A DNA stretch of 64,000 nt from Porticoccaceae bacterium. GTDB taxonomy: Bacteria > Pseudomonadota > Gammaproteobacteria > Pseudomonadales > Porticoccaceae. The notes beneath the pieces are model-generated. The model saw only the letters and a program-made list of their open reading frames with translations, made no database searches and was not told the origin of the DNA. How positions within the stretch are numbered: position 1 is the first letter of the stretch; each line of letters begins with the position of its first letter. The stretch lies in contig JABJEX010000014.1 of assembly GCA_018663035.1 (NCBI GenBank), positions 122,099-186,098 on the forward strand. Reading direction: 5' to 3'. Shown here piece by piece: positions 40,319 to 49,258 of this stretch. A program made the position numbers and the translations under genes.

Positions 40319-40807
40319 ATGCAACTATCTATCCGCAAAGCCAGCGTCAATGATTGCCCGCTGATTCTGTCATTTATAAGAGAGTTAGCAGACTACGAAA
40401 AACTGCTCCATGAAGTGATTGCCGATGTCGCAGGCTTGGAGGAGTCCCTTTTTGGTGATCGCCCATACGCTGAGGTGGTTATAGCAGAGCATGAAACTCA
40501 AGCGGTTGGCTTTGCTCTGTTTTTTCATAATTATTCGACATTTTTGGCGCGGCCCGGCCTCTACCTAGAAGACCTTTATATACAGCCAGCAATGCGTGGC
40601 AAAGGGTTTGGCAAACAACTGCTAGCCTATCTGGCTAAGCTGGCAATAGAGCGAGACTGTGGCAGACTGGAATGGTGGGTACTAGACTGGAACGAACCAG
40701 CCAAAAACTTCTATCAGTCATTGGGTGCCGAGCCCATGGAGGACTGGACTGTCAACCGGATCACTGGCGATGCATTGACTGACCTAGCCAAACAGAGTGT
40801 GATTTAA
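40319..40807 (+). CDS. GNAT family N-acetyltransferase
   Basis: LYLEDLYIQPAMRGKGFGKQLLAYLAKLA. Confidence 0.92.
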   Translation: MQLSIRKASVNDCPLILSFIRELADYEKLLHEVIADVAGLEESLFGDRPYAEVVIAEHETQAVGFALFFHNYSTFLARPGLYLEDLYIQPAMRGKGFGKQLLAYLAKLAIERDCGRLEWWVLDWNEPAKNFYQSLGAEPMEDWTVNRITGDALTDLAKQSVI

Positions 40808-40838
40808 CTATCTGTAAACGACGACTCAAGAGCAACCC

Positions 40839-41519
40839 ATGAATAGCAGTGACCTCACCGGAAAGCGTATCTTTATTACCCAAGCAGACAGTTTTATGGG
40901 TCCCGAGCTATCTAAAGTCTTGGCCGAAAATGGTGCAACAGTCATTAGCGATACTCAGCCGCTAGTTGATCCCAGCCTACCCTCCAAAATCATCGCGGCT
41001 GCGGGGCATATTGATGTGCTGGTAATTAATCTGGCCATACCTGCTCCATTTACCAAGGTTGAATTGGTTGGTGTAGACGAGTGGCGTTCAACCTTCGCCG
41101 CAATTGTCGATCCTATGCCGCAATTAGTGGCCGCAGTGCTGCCACAGATGATTGAGCGCGGCTCAGGCAAAATTCTAGTGATGGGTAGTGCCTCGGCACT
41201 GCGAGGCATGAAGAGAGCCTCTACCTACAGTGCAGCACGGGGCGCGCAATTGGCCTATGTAAAGGCTGCAGGTGTTGAATTAGCACCCCAGGGCATTCAA
41301 ATAAACGCCATAGCGCAGAACTTTGTTGATAACCCTACATACTTCCCCGAGCAAACCAAGGCGAACCCAGCCTTTCAGGAGCGCCTAAGACGCGAGGTAC
41401 CTCTTGGGCGCCTAGTGTCTATGCAAGAAGATGCGCAGTTTGCAGCCTATCTCTGCTCCGATGCAGCGGATTGTTTTGTGGGTCAGGTCTTTCCAGTGAG
41501 TGGAGGCTGGGCAACCTAA
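40839..41519 (+). CDS. SDR-superfamily protein, candidate halohydrin dehalogenase
   Basis: T-QADS-F-M-G (T-X4-F/Y-X-G) at N-terminus instead of GxxxGxG; S-X12-Y-X3-R (SASALRGMKRASTYSAAR). Confidence 0.7.
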   Translation: MNSSDLTGKRIFITQADSFMGPELSKVLAENGATVISDTQPLVDPSLPSKIIAAAGHIDVLVINLAIPAPFTKVELVGVDEWRSTFAAIVDPMPQLVAAVLPQMIERGSGKILVMGSASALRGMKRASTYSAARGAQLAYVKAAGVELAPQGIQINAIAQNFVDNPTYFPEQTKANPAFQERLRREVPLGRLVSMQEDAQFAAYLCSDAADCFVGQVFPVSGGWAT

Positions 41520-41562
41520 GGTTTATCTCGTTCCAAGCTAACCTTTCTGCTACAGTAATCCG

Positions 41563-42672
41563 ATGTCTCTAATACCAGAAAAACCAATCGTTATATCACC
41601 CACGCTAGCCGCCACCCTGGGGCTGGAGGAGACCGTTTTGCTGCAGCTATTGCAAGAGTGCCAGGCCCATGGCAACGCGGTGGAGAGCAGCGGTTTTAAT
41701 TGGGTAACTGTCTCTGGGCAAAGGATCCTCAGTTTGGCGCCGTTTTGGCGCGAAGAGGATATTCGCCGCCTGTCAGCAAGTCTGCATGAAAAAGGCCTGT
41801 TGCTGATTGGGGGCGGTGGCTTTTCTGCGCAACAGGATTTCCGCTTCGCCTTTAATGAGAGCTCTGGCAGTTCGCAGGTGACTCAAAAACCAGCCTATCA
41901 GACAGCGGTTAATCCCACCTCAGCAAAAACCATTGGCGGCAGTTGGCAACCCAGCGATGATGCACTGCGGCAACTAGCCCAACTTGGAGTCACTAGACAA
42001 TTTGCCCAGCAGCAGATACCACAGTTTGTAGCCTATTGGCGTGAGCGCAATGTGCCCCGCCACAGCTGGGAATCAAAATATATTAAAGAGGTCTGGCGGC
42101 AGTGGCAGCAGGCAGAAAGTACTAATCACCGCCGACGCCTCGAGGTCTCTGTTACCGATGAGTGGCGGCCTTCTGTAGATGCCATGGACATTCTGGTAAA
42201 ACAGGGTGGCATCAACAGCAACTTTATCGAAGACGCGATTCCTGAGTTTATTCTCTACTGGCGGGATCGCGGTGATGTCTCTAGTACCTGGGACTCAAAA
42301 TTTATTCAGCATGTGCGCCGTCAATGGCAGTTCTATACTGGCATGATGGATCAAGACACCATGCCGCGCACCATACCTGCGCAGTGGCAACCCAGAGAGA
42401 CTGTCTATGATGTGCTGCAGATGGCGAATATTGACCGCCAGTTTGCTCAACAGATCATTCCTGAGTTCGTTCTTTACTGGCAGGAGAATGGCACCCCCCA
42501 TGCCTCCTGGAGTACCAAGTTTTTGCAGTTCGTAAAGCGCCAGTGGGCGCGACATAATCAACCTCAGTCAACGAGTGGAACCCATGGCAAACAGCACGGA
42601 TCTTATTCAGAAGGTCGCATCAGAGATCGCAGCTTCGTCGAAGACCTCACCGACCGCAGCTGGGCAAGCTAA
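41563..42672 (+). CDS. DnaT-like domain protein with three tandem DnaT-type repeats
   Basis: Three units: WQPSDDALRQLAQLGVTRQFAQQQIPQFVAYWRERN..SWESKYIKEVWRQWQ; WRPSVDAMDILVKQGGINSNFIEDAIPEFILYWRDRG..TWDSKFIQHVRRQWQ; WQPRETVYDVLQMANIDRQFAQQIIPEFVLYWQENG..SWSTKFLQFVKRQWAR. Confidence 0.85.
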   Translation: MSLIPEKPIVISPTLAATLGLEETVLLQLLQECQAHGNAVESSGFNWVTVSGQRILSLAPFWREEDIRRLSASLHEKGLLLIGGGGFSAQQDFRFAFNESSGSSQVTQKPAYQTAVNPTSAKTIGGSWQPSDDALRQLAQLGVTRQFAQQQIPQFVAYWRERNVPRHSWESKYIKEVWRQWQQAESTNHRRRLEVSVTDEWRPSVDAMDILVKQGGINSNFIEDAIPEFILYWRDRGDVSSTWDSKFIQHVRRQWQFYTGMMDQDTMPRTIPAQWQPRETVYDVLQMANIDRQFAQQIIPEFVLYWQENGTPHASWSTKFLQFVKRQWARHNQPQSTSGTHGKQHGSYSEGRIRDRSFVEDLTDRSWAS

Positions 42673-43249
42673 GCCCGAGCCGCCTAACCCAGAACTGATT
42701 GATGCTATCAATCAGATTTTTGGGCTGTTTCGCGCCAACTACCACAATCAATACTACAGCGCCTTTGGCGATAAAAATGAATCCGTTGGCCTAGCGAAAA
42801 AACTATGGCTTGCCAAGCTCAGTGACTTCGCTCCACAGACTATTTTGTCGGCGGCAGAAAAGATAATCGGCGATAGTGAGTACTTGCCGACACTGCACAA
42901 AATGCTTGGCGCCTGCCGCTCTGTCAGCATGCCCGCCGGACTTCCCAATGCCCGCAAAGCCTATCAGGAGGCCTGCAATAAACGCAGCCCCAAAGCTGAG
43001 CAGCAATGGTCTCATGCAGTGGTCTATTTAGCAGGTCGCGACTGTGGCTGGCACCTGCTAGCTAATGAGGTCGAATCCAAAGCTCTGCCAGCATTTACAG
43101 AAATCTACCAACAGTACTGTGATCAGGTGATTAGAGGCGAAGAATTCTCCATAGAGCCTCCCCAGGCACTGCCAGAAACATCTCAGACACTGGCCAGTAA
43201 AACGCATAATCGCGAACAGTTAGATCAGCTTAAGCAGCTTTTAAGCTAG
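42584..43249 (+). CDS. Phage-lambda-P-like replication protein
   Basis: NPELIDAINQIFGLFRANYHNQYYSAFGDKNESVGLAKKLWLAKLSDFAPQTILSAAEKIIGDSEYLPTLHKMLGACRS; ATG at 42584 inside the upstream gene. Confidence 0.75.
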   Translation: MANSTDLIQKVASEIAASSKTSPTAAGQAKPEPPNPELIDAINQIFGLFRANYHNQYYSAFGDKNESVGLAKKLWLAKLSDFAPQTILSAAEKIIGDSEYLPTLHKMLGACRSVSMPAGLPNARKAYQEACNKRSPKAEQQWSHAVVYLAGRDCGWHLLANEVESKALPAFTEIYQQYCDQVIRGEEFSIEPPQALPETSQTLASKTHNREQLDQLKQLLS

Positions 43250-43265
43250 GGCCCAAGAGGCTGAT

Positions 43266-45038
43266 ATGGCAGGACAACTCCTCACCCATAACTCTACAGC
43301 GCGGCGCATGGCCAAGACCATTCTCAATGGTTTTCGCAGTTATTTTGCCGACTATCTAAATAGTACCCTAAGCGCCAAAGCACGCTTTGAAAAAGCCGAC
43401 TGGCACGGTGTGCAGCAGGCTAATGTGGATCGCCTAGAGCTCTATAAAACAAAGGTTGCTCAGACAGTTCAGTATTTAGAGATGGTTACCAACAGAGACA
43501 TTGCCAACCTCGAGCTCTGGAGTGAAGCCAAACAGGCCTATACTCAGCTGGTATTTAACTTTCCAAATTTTGAGATTGCCGAAACCTTCTTCAATTCAGT
43601 ATTCGCCGATATTCATGACCATGACAAAATCAGCGACGACATTATCTATGTTCTTTCCTCTCAACTACTCGAGGCACCAGAGGCTGAATACAGTATCTTT
43701 GTGCGCTATGAGGGCGAAGGGTTTCGCGAGACCTTTAAGCGCATTTTAAAAGAGTCGGAATTTAGCCTACCAGGCGAGGATATCGAGCTGGATCTCGACT
43801 GTATTATGCGGGTCTTTCAACAGGAGGTCGTCCCTCAGCTACAGAGCCCAGCGGACGATATTAAATTTGATATTTTAGAATCCACTTTTTATCGCAGCAA
43901 AGCCGCCTACATGGTTGGTCGTGTAGTGGATGGCGATAATATCTTCCCTATGGCCCTGGTTTTTCTCAATACAGAAGAAGGTAGCCTGTATGTTGATACG
44001 GCACTGTTCAATGATGACGATCTAAGTGTGGTGTTTAGCTTTACCCGCAACCATTTCATGGTGGATGCACCGCTGCCCTACCAGTACGCACATTTTTTGA
44101 AGACGCTGATGCCTCGCAAACTCGACTATGAGATCTATAATTCTCTGGGCTTCCCCAAGCATGCAAAAACCGAGTTTTACCGACAACTAGTGGGCCACTT
44201 AGAGAATAGCGATGATAAGTTCATCGTTGCGCCAGGTATCAAAGGGATGGTGATGACCGTATTTACACTGCCCTCCTACAATATTGTGTTTAAAATAATT
44301 AAAGATAAGTTCGCTCCGCCAAAAGAGGTTACCCATCAGATAGTACGGGAAAAGTATCGCCTAGTTTCACGCCATGACCGTATCGGACGAATGGCTGACA
44401 CCCAGGAATTTGATAATCTGGTCTTTCCTTTAAATCGTTTCTCTGATGCGCTAATTGAGGAACTGCAAAAAGTGGCCAAATCCTCCATTGAAATGCGGGG
44501 AGACAAGTTAGTTATCAAGCACCTTTACACAGAGCGCTACATGACACCGCTCAATATCTTTCTTGAGAGCGCCGATGACGAGCAGATTCGCAGTGCCATG
44601 GAAGAGTATGGCAACTGTATTAAACAGTTGGCGGCAGCGAATATTTTTCCAGGTGACATGCCGCTCAAGAACTTTGGTGTAACCCGACATGGCCGCGTCG
44701 TGTTTTATGATTATGACGAAATCGCGTCGTTGACTGATTGCAACTTTCGGGAAATTCCTCAACCGCGCAATGAACAGGAAGAAATGCAATCAGGTACCTG
44801 GTACACAGTTGGGCCCGACGATATTTTTCCTGAGGAGTTTCGGCTGTTTTTCTCTGGCAACACAAAAGCCCGAAAAATGTTTGAAGAAATGCACGGTGAA
44901 CTCTACGAGGTGGGCTTTTGGACTGACCTGCAGAAGCAGATCCGCAATGGCTATGTGGTGGACGTCTTCCCTTATCGCCGAGCCAAGCGGTTTGATCGCG
45001 GCAAAAATGCAGCGGCTCTCGCAGTGTTTTCTGATTAA
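43266..45038 (+). CDS. aceK: Isocitrate dehydrogenase kinase/phosphatase AceK
   Basis: KGMVMTVFTLPSYNIVFKIIKDKFAPPK; NIFPGDMPLKNFGVTRHGRVVFYDYDEI. Confidence 0.97.
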   Translation: MAGQLLTHNSTARRMAKTILNGFRSYFADYLNSTLSAKARFEKADWHGVQQANVDRLELYKTKVAQTVQYLEMVTNRDIANLELWSEAKQAYTQLVFNFPNFEIAETFFNSVFADIHDHDKISDDIIYVLSSQLLEAPEAEYSIFVRYEGEGFRETFKRILKESEFSLPGEDIELDLDCIMRVFQQEVVPQLQSPADDIKFDILESTFYRSKAAYMVGRVVDGDNIFPMALVFLNTEEGSLYVDTALFNDDDLSVVFSFTRNHFMVDAPLPYQYAHFLKTLMPRKLDYEIYNSLGFPKHAKTEFYRQLVGHLENSDDKFIVAPGIKGMVMTVFTLPSYNIVFKIIKDKFAPPKEVTHQIVREKYRLVSRHDRIGRMADTQEFDNLVFPLNRFSDALIEELQKVAKSSIEMRGDKLVIKHLYTERYMTPLNIFLESADDEQIRSAMEEYGNCIKQLAAANIFPGDMPLKNFGVTRHGRVVFYDYDEIASLTDCNFREIPQPRNEQEEMQSGTWYTVGPDDIFPEEFRLFFSGNTKARKMFEEMHGELYEVGFWTDLQKQIRNGYVVDVFPYRRAKRFDRGKNAAALAVFSD

Positions 45039-45565
45039 CGGTAAGGCAGGGTTTCCAGTCGCTCTCCAGACCTTATCTCAAGTCCCTCTAGCCCTATAGA
45101 TTCAATGACCCAGTTATCGTCAAGGCTATCACCCAGGCGAAAACTCCTATTGCCAGCAAACAGGCGATTGGATGAAGAGCCCTCAGAAATATACATATGA
45201 CCTGAAATAGCTAGATCTGGCAGTGGCACAGACGGGGCCGGCTTGGGGACTATGGGTTCAGGCTCAGACGCCATTTTAGGCTGAACTATAGGGTTAGATA
45301 TCTGATCAAGCTGTGAGATAACTGAGCTAGTGGGCTCATCGACCGCAGTGATTGGCGACTGAATCTTAAAATTTCCAGAGTAGATAACGAGCGCCACTAA
45401 AATCACCAGAGTAACCGCCAGCAACAGCAGATATTTAACGCTGATTGAACTGGATGTTTGTTGGTAGGGGTCCCAGTTAGCGCTGGCAAAGTCATCTAGC
45501 TCCTGAGGGTCCTCACGCAACCTATCTCGCTCAGCTTTTTTAAGGGCATCGAGAATATAAGACAT
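45035..45565 (-). CDS. gspB: General secretion pathway protein GspB
   Basis: MSYILDALKKAERDR N-terminus, one TM, C-terminal GspB domain; directly downstream of gspA. Confidence 0.85.
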   Translation of the reverse strand: MSYILDALKKAERDRLREDPQELDDFASANWDPYQQTSSSISVKYLLLLAVTLVILVALVIYSGNFKIQSPITAVDEPTSSVISQLDQISNPIVQPKMASEPEPIVPKPAPSVPLPDLAISGHMYISEGSSSNRLFAGNRSFRLGDSLDDNWVIESIGLEGLEIRSGERLETLPYR

Positions 45566-47313
45566 TAATTCTGCTCCTGTAACAGCAGTGGCAACTCAGT
45601 ATTGGTGAGCTGATTAATTCTCATCAGGGTCTCACGCCCCACTACTCCGTCGGCTTTAATATTTTGTTGGCGCTGGAAGTTTAACACCTGCTCCACGGTC
45701 GCCTGAGTATAACGACCACCAGTGATAAGAGGCTCTGTGGTCGGGTCAATGGCAAGAAGTTTATCCTGCAACCAGGCTATTGCCTGCGGGTCTCTGTCGC
45801 CCAATTTAAGGGTTTGAACCGACTCGGGAGGTTGCCACAAATAGATGAATCGGCCAGACCAGTATTGAGCAAATTCCTGATGGTTAAGCTGCAATTCCTT
45901 ACCACCCTGAGCCAGAATCAATATCTGGCCGTCGGCCCGAGTTAACAGGTAACTTTTAAGATAGCCAGTTGGCTCTTGCAACCAAAGAATTCCCGGGCGA
46001 TTAATTTTCTCTAAATCTGCAATCTCGGCCCCATCTATAACCTCTGCTCGCAACCCATAAAAAGCGGCTCGACTGACAAATTCCTGCTCCGAAAAAATCT
46101 GACTTTCAGCGACAGACCAAAGCGCAAACAACCCGGCAAATGGATTAACGCTGAACTGAGAGCCCTCAGCAGGTAAAGAGCCCTCAGCAGGTAAAGAGCC
46201 CTCAGCAGGTAAAGAGCCCTCAGCGGATAAAAAGCCCTCAGCGGATAAAGAACCCTCGGCAACCTGAGAGCCCCGACCCAGCCCAGACTTTTCCCCTAAA
46301 GCAAGCGGCATACCTGCCTCAAACTGTTCCCCACCACCCTGAGCCTCTGAGGCTAACTCTGATAGCTGAGTATTTACTGACTGCTTAGTAACTTGAAGCA
46401 TCGACCACTGGATGTTGTAACCCAACCAAATAGCAGCCCCAAGAATAGGTATCGCCAGAAGCCACCATCTACTGATTTTTTGCTCTGTGTTTTGGCTGCC
46501 TAAGATTTCTTTGGCAGCCTGCTTGATAAGTTTAGGCGTCACCCGTTGGGTGCCTGCGGCATAGGCCGCCAGCAAAGAGTGCTGACATACTAGGTTAATC
46601 AGCCTAGGGACACCCCCGGTCAGTCGGAACAGCACCGCCATGCAGTTGCGATCAAACAACGGGCTTTTAGCGCCAGCGCGATGGAGCCGGTGATTGACAT
46701 AATTAGATAGTTCGTCTTTTTCCAGGGGCAGAAGATGAAATCTAGATATTACCCGCTGGTTTAGCTGGCGCAGCCCCTTTTGAGCTAGAGTCTCCAGTAA
46801 TTCCGGCTGACCAACCAGCAGTATATGCAGTAACTTGTGAGTTTGGGTTTCAAGGTTACTCAGTAACCGCAGAGCCTCTAACACCTCGGCGGTAAGGTTC
46901 TGGGCCTCTTCAATCACGATAAGTGTCTTCTTGCCCTCAGCATGAGCCTGCAGAAGATCCTGATTGAGAGAGTCAATACAGATTTTTGAAAATGATAATC
47001 CCGGGGAATCGGGCAAATCTATGCCTAGCTCATGGCAGATACTTGCCAGCACATCACCGATCTCAAGTTTGCTATTGAGCACATAGGCCACGCGCACATG
47101 GGCTGGCAGCCTCTTGAGCATGGTGCGGGTCAATGTGGTTTTACCCGTACCCACTTCGCCGGTGAGCAATATAAAGCCACCCTCGCGATCAAGGCCGTAT
47201 TTGAGATGGGCTACGGCCTGACGATGATGGTTACTGGGATACAGAAACCCAGGGTCTGGAACTATAGAGAAAGGCTCTTTGGTAAGGCCAAAATGCTTGA
47301 GATAAATACTCAT
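45565..47313 (-). CDS. gspA: GspA/ExeA-type AAA ATPase with C-terminal peptidoglycan-binding domain
   Basis: YLKHFGLTKEPFSIVPDPGFLYPS; LLTGEVGTGKTTLTR; C-terminal PG_binding_1-like segment. Confidence 0.92.
   Translation of the reverse strand: MSIYLKHFGLTKEPFSIVPDPGFLYPSNHHRQAVAHLKYGLDREGGFILLTGEVGTGKTTLTRTMLKRLPAHVRVAYVLNSKLEIGDVLASICHELGIDLPDSPGLSFSKICIDSLNQDLLQAHAEGKKTLIVIEEAQNLTAEVLEALRLLSNLETQTHKLLHILLVGQPELLETLAQKGLRQLNQRVISRFHLLPLEKDELSNYVNHRLHRAGAKSPLFDRNCMAVLFRLTGGVPRLINLVCQHSLLAAYAAGTQRVTPKLIKQAAKEILGSQNTEQKISRWWLLAIPILGAAIWLGYNIQWSMLQVTKQSVNTQLSELASEAQGGGEQFEAGMPLALGEKSGLGRGSQVAEGSLSAEGFLSAEGSLPAEGSLPAEGSLPAEGSQFSVNPFAGLFALWSVAESQIFSEQEFVSRAAFYGLRAEVIDGAEIADLEKINRPGILWLQEPTGYLKSYLLTRADGQILILAQGGKELQLNHQEFAQYWSGRFIYLWQPPESVQTLKLGDRDPQAIAWLQDKLLAIDPTTEPLITGGRYTQATVEQVLNFQRQQNIKADGVVGRETLMRINQLTNTELPLLLQEQN
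46161..46268. repeat. 18-bp in-frame tandem repeat (five near-identical units plus one degenerate) in gspA
   Basis: agccctcagcaggtaaag x3 identical, then two agccctcagcggataaa(a/g), then aaccctcggcaacctgag; encodes LPAEGS/LSAEG(S/F). Confidence 0.95.
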
Positions 47314-47322
47314 AGCGCAAGG

Positions 47323-49257
47323 TTACTCTTGGTCCTGCTCCTTTATAAAATCTTCCAGCTGCTCTGCGAGTGCGCCTTCGTTTTTACCGGTTAAATCTCT
47401 GGTAATCAGGTGCTCAAATTTTTCTTTTGATAGCTTTCGCGCATCCTCAGCAGTGCGAATAATTGTTGGTCGGATAAACATCATTAATACCGACTTGCTG
47501 TTCGCTTTATTGGAAGAGCGAAAAAGCTGACCCAGCAGGGGAATATCCCCCAGCAGAGGTACTTTTGACGCCGTATTGTCAGTCTGATCCTCAATCAAAC
47601 CACCCAGAATCAGCAGCTCACCATCTTGGATCATTACATTGGTTTGCATTGTGCTTTTCGAGGTGGTTTGCAGGCCGGGCTCACCACTCTTCACCTTGGA
47701 AGACTCCTGCTCTATCTCGAGACGCACACCGTTGCCCTTGCTAATCTGGGGCTTAACCTTGAGCATCACACCAACTTCTTCGCGGTTGACCGTAGTAAAG
47801 GGGTTGCCGCTAGAGCTATTACTACTGATACTAGAAAAACTTCCTGTTACAAAGGGCACCTCTTCACCAACACTCAACACTGCCTCTTCGTTGTCCAAGG
47901 TCACTACAGAGGGTGTAGAGAGAATATTGGTAGCGCCATCCTTTTTCAGGGCCTGAATCAATACGCCCATGCCTTTGCCAGTATTGGGGTCAAAGTCGCC
48001 AGCAACACCAAGTGCTGATTGCGGCAATGCGCCAATCGCAGAGGTTAGAGTGGCTGCATCTGGTGTGCCATCAATACCCACCCCGAGTAGAGACGCTAGC
48101 AGCTGGTCAAAATTAGTTAGGTAACCACCTCGGCTCTTGCTGGTATAGGCCAGCTCTGTACTTAGAACTTTGGCCTGAGTCTCTGATAATTCTGCAATAA
48201 CAGCCTCTATCAACACCTGTGGCCTTGATAGATCTAGCTTGCTGACCACGTTTTGGATTTCACGAATAACCGCGGAGGGTGCAGCAATAACTAGGGCGTT
48301 ATTTAACTCATCAATTTCAATTTTATAGGCGGTTTTGTTGCTGCTCTTGGCACCAGCCTCTCCAGCGAGACGCAAAAATATATCTGATTGCAACATGCCT
48401 TCTACTATGGGCTTCATCTCTGAGGCTCTTGAGTAGTCGAGATAGATAACCTCGACACTACCCTTCTTCGTTGAGGGTAAATCCAGAGTTTTAAGCATGG
48501 TTTTGAAGGCGGCGCGGGCAATACTTGGGCCGCTGACGATCACGCGATTATTCAGACCATCTTCGACCAGAGAGAGGTCTTGCTTTTGCAACTGTTTAAG
48601 CTGACCAGCAATATGCACGGCTTCCGCTGCAGAGATGTGCTCGAGATTGATCACTTCCACAATGGTCTGATCCGGGTCATCCATTTCGTTAAGCAGGCTT
48701 TTTATCTGTTCAACATTGCTGCGGATATCAGAAATAACCAGATAGTTACTCTGATTAAACGCCTGAAGGCGAGCGCCGTTACTCATCATAGGCTTGAGAA
48801 CAGGGACTAACGTAGCGGCTGGTACATACTTGACTTTTAACAGCTCGGTGGTGAGTTTGTTATCTCCAAGACCACCAGCAAAGCTAAAGGCCTGATTAAA
48901 GGGCACAACGCGAGTGACCGCACCATCCTCTACCGCCTGAAACCCCTGAACCTGAATCGCTGAAAGCACGGCCTGATAAAGCAGTGACGAATCGATTGGC
49001 TCTGGTGCGATAATCGTTACCTTACCCTTAACCCGAGGGTCCAATACAAAGGACTTGCCGGTAATTTCTGCAACACTCTCAATCACGCTGCGGATATCAG
49101 CATCGCGAAAGTTGATGCGCACCTGCTCTTCAGCTGAAGCCTCTGCCAGCAGGGCAAAAGTGACAATTACAGGGCCTAGCAAGCCAAGTAGCCTGCGCAG
49201 TTTACTTTGATGACCAACTGCCATAGTTCTATTTCGCGTTGTTATTGTACTTTTCAT
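47323..49257 (-). CDS. gspD: Type II secretion secretin GspD
   Basis: VRINFRDADIRSVIESVAEITGKSFVLDPRVKGKVTI; secretin VPLLGDIPLLGQLFRS. Confidence 0.96.
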   Translation of the reverse strand: MKSTITTRNRTMAVGHQSKLRRLLGLLGPVIVTFALLAEASAEEQVRINFRDADIRSVIESVAEITGKSFVLDPRVKGKVTIIAPEPIDSSLLYQAVLSAIQVQGFQAVEDGAVTRVVPFNQAFSFAGGLGDNKLTTELLKVKYVPAATLVPVLKPMMSNGARLQAFNQSNYLVISDIRSNVEQIKSLLNEMDDPDQTIVEVINLEHISAAEAVHIAGQLKQLQKQDLSLVEDGLNNRVIVSGPSIARAAFKTMLKTLDLPSTKKGSVEVIYLDYSRASEMKPIVEGMLQSDIFLRLAGEAGAKSSNKTAYKIEIDELNNALVIAAPSAVIREIQNVVSKLDLSRPQVLIEAVIAELSETQAKVLSTELAYTSKSRGGYLTNFDQLLASLLGVGIDGTPDAATLTSAIGALPQSALGVAGDFDPNTGKGMGVLIQALKKDGATNILSTPSVVTLDNEEAVLSVGEEVPFVTGSFSSISSNSSSGNPFTTVNREEVGVMLKVKPQISKGNGVRLEIEQESSKVKSGEPGLQTTSKSTMQTNVMIQDGELLILGGLIEDQTDNTASKVPLLGDIPLLGQLFRSSNKANSKSVLMMFIRPTIIRTAEDARKLSKEKFEHLITRDLTGKNEGALAEQLEDFIKEQDQE

Positions 49258-49258
49258 T

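Noticed and set aside
41563-43249. Prophage remnant as explanation for the DnaT/lambda-P pair
   Set aside because: No integrase, structural, lysis or attachment-site signals; flanks are ordinary chromosomal genes.
46035-46262. 75-aa minus-strand ORF with RALYLLRALYLL repeats
   Set aside because: Alternate-frame reading of the gspA 18-bp repeat; no start context and gspA frame is clearly coding.
47626-48018. 130-aa and 105-aa plus-strand ORFs
   Set aside because: Antisense shadows of gspD.
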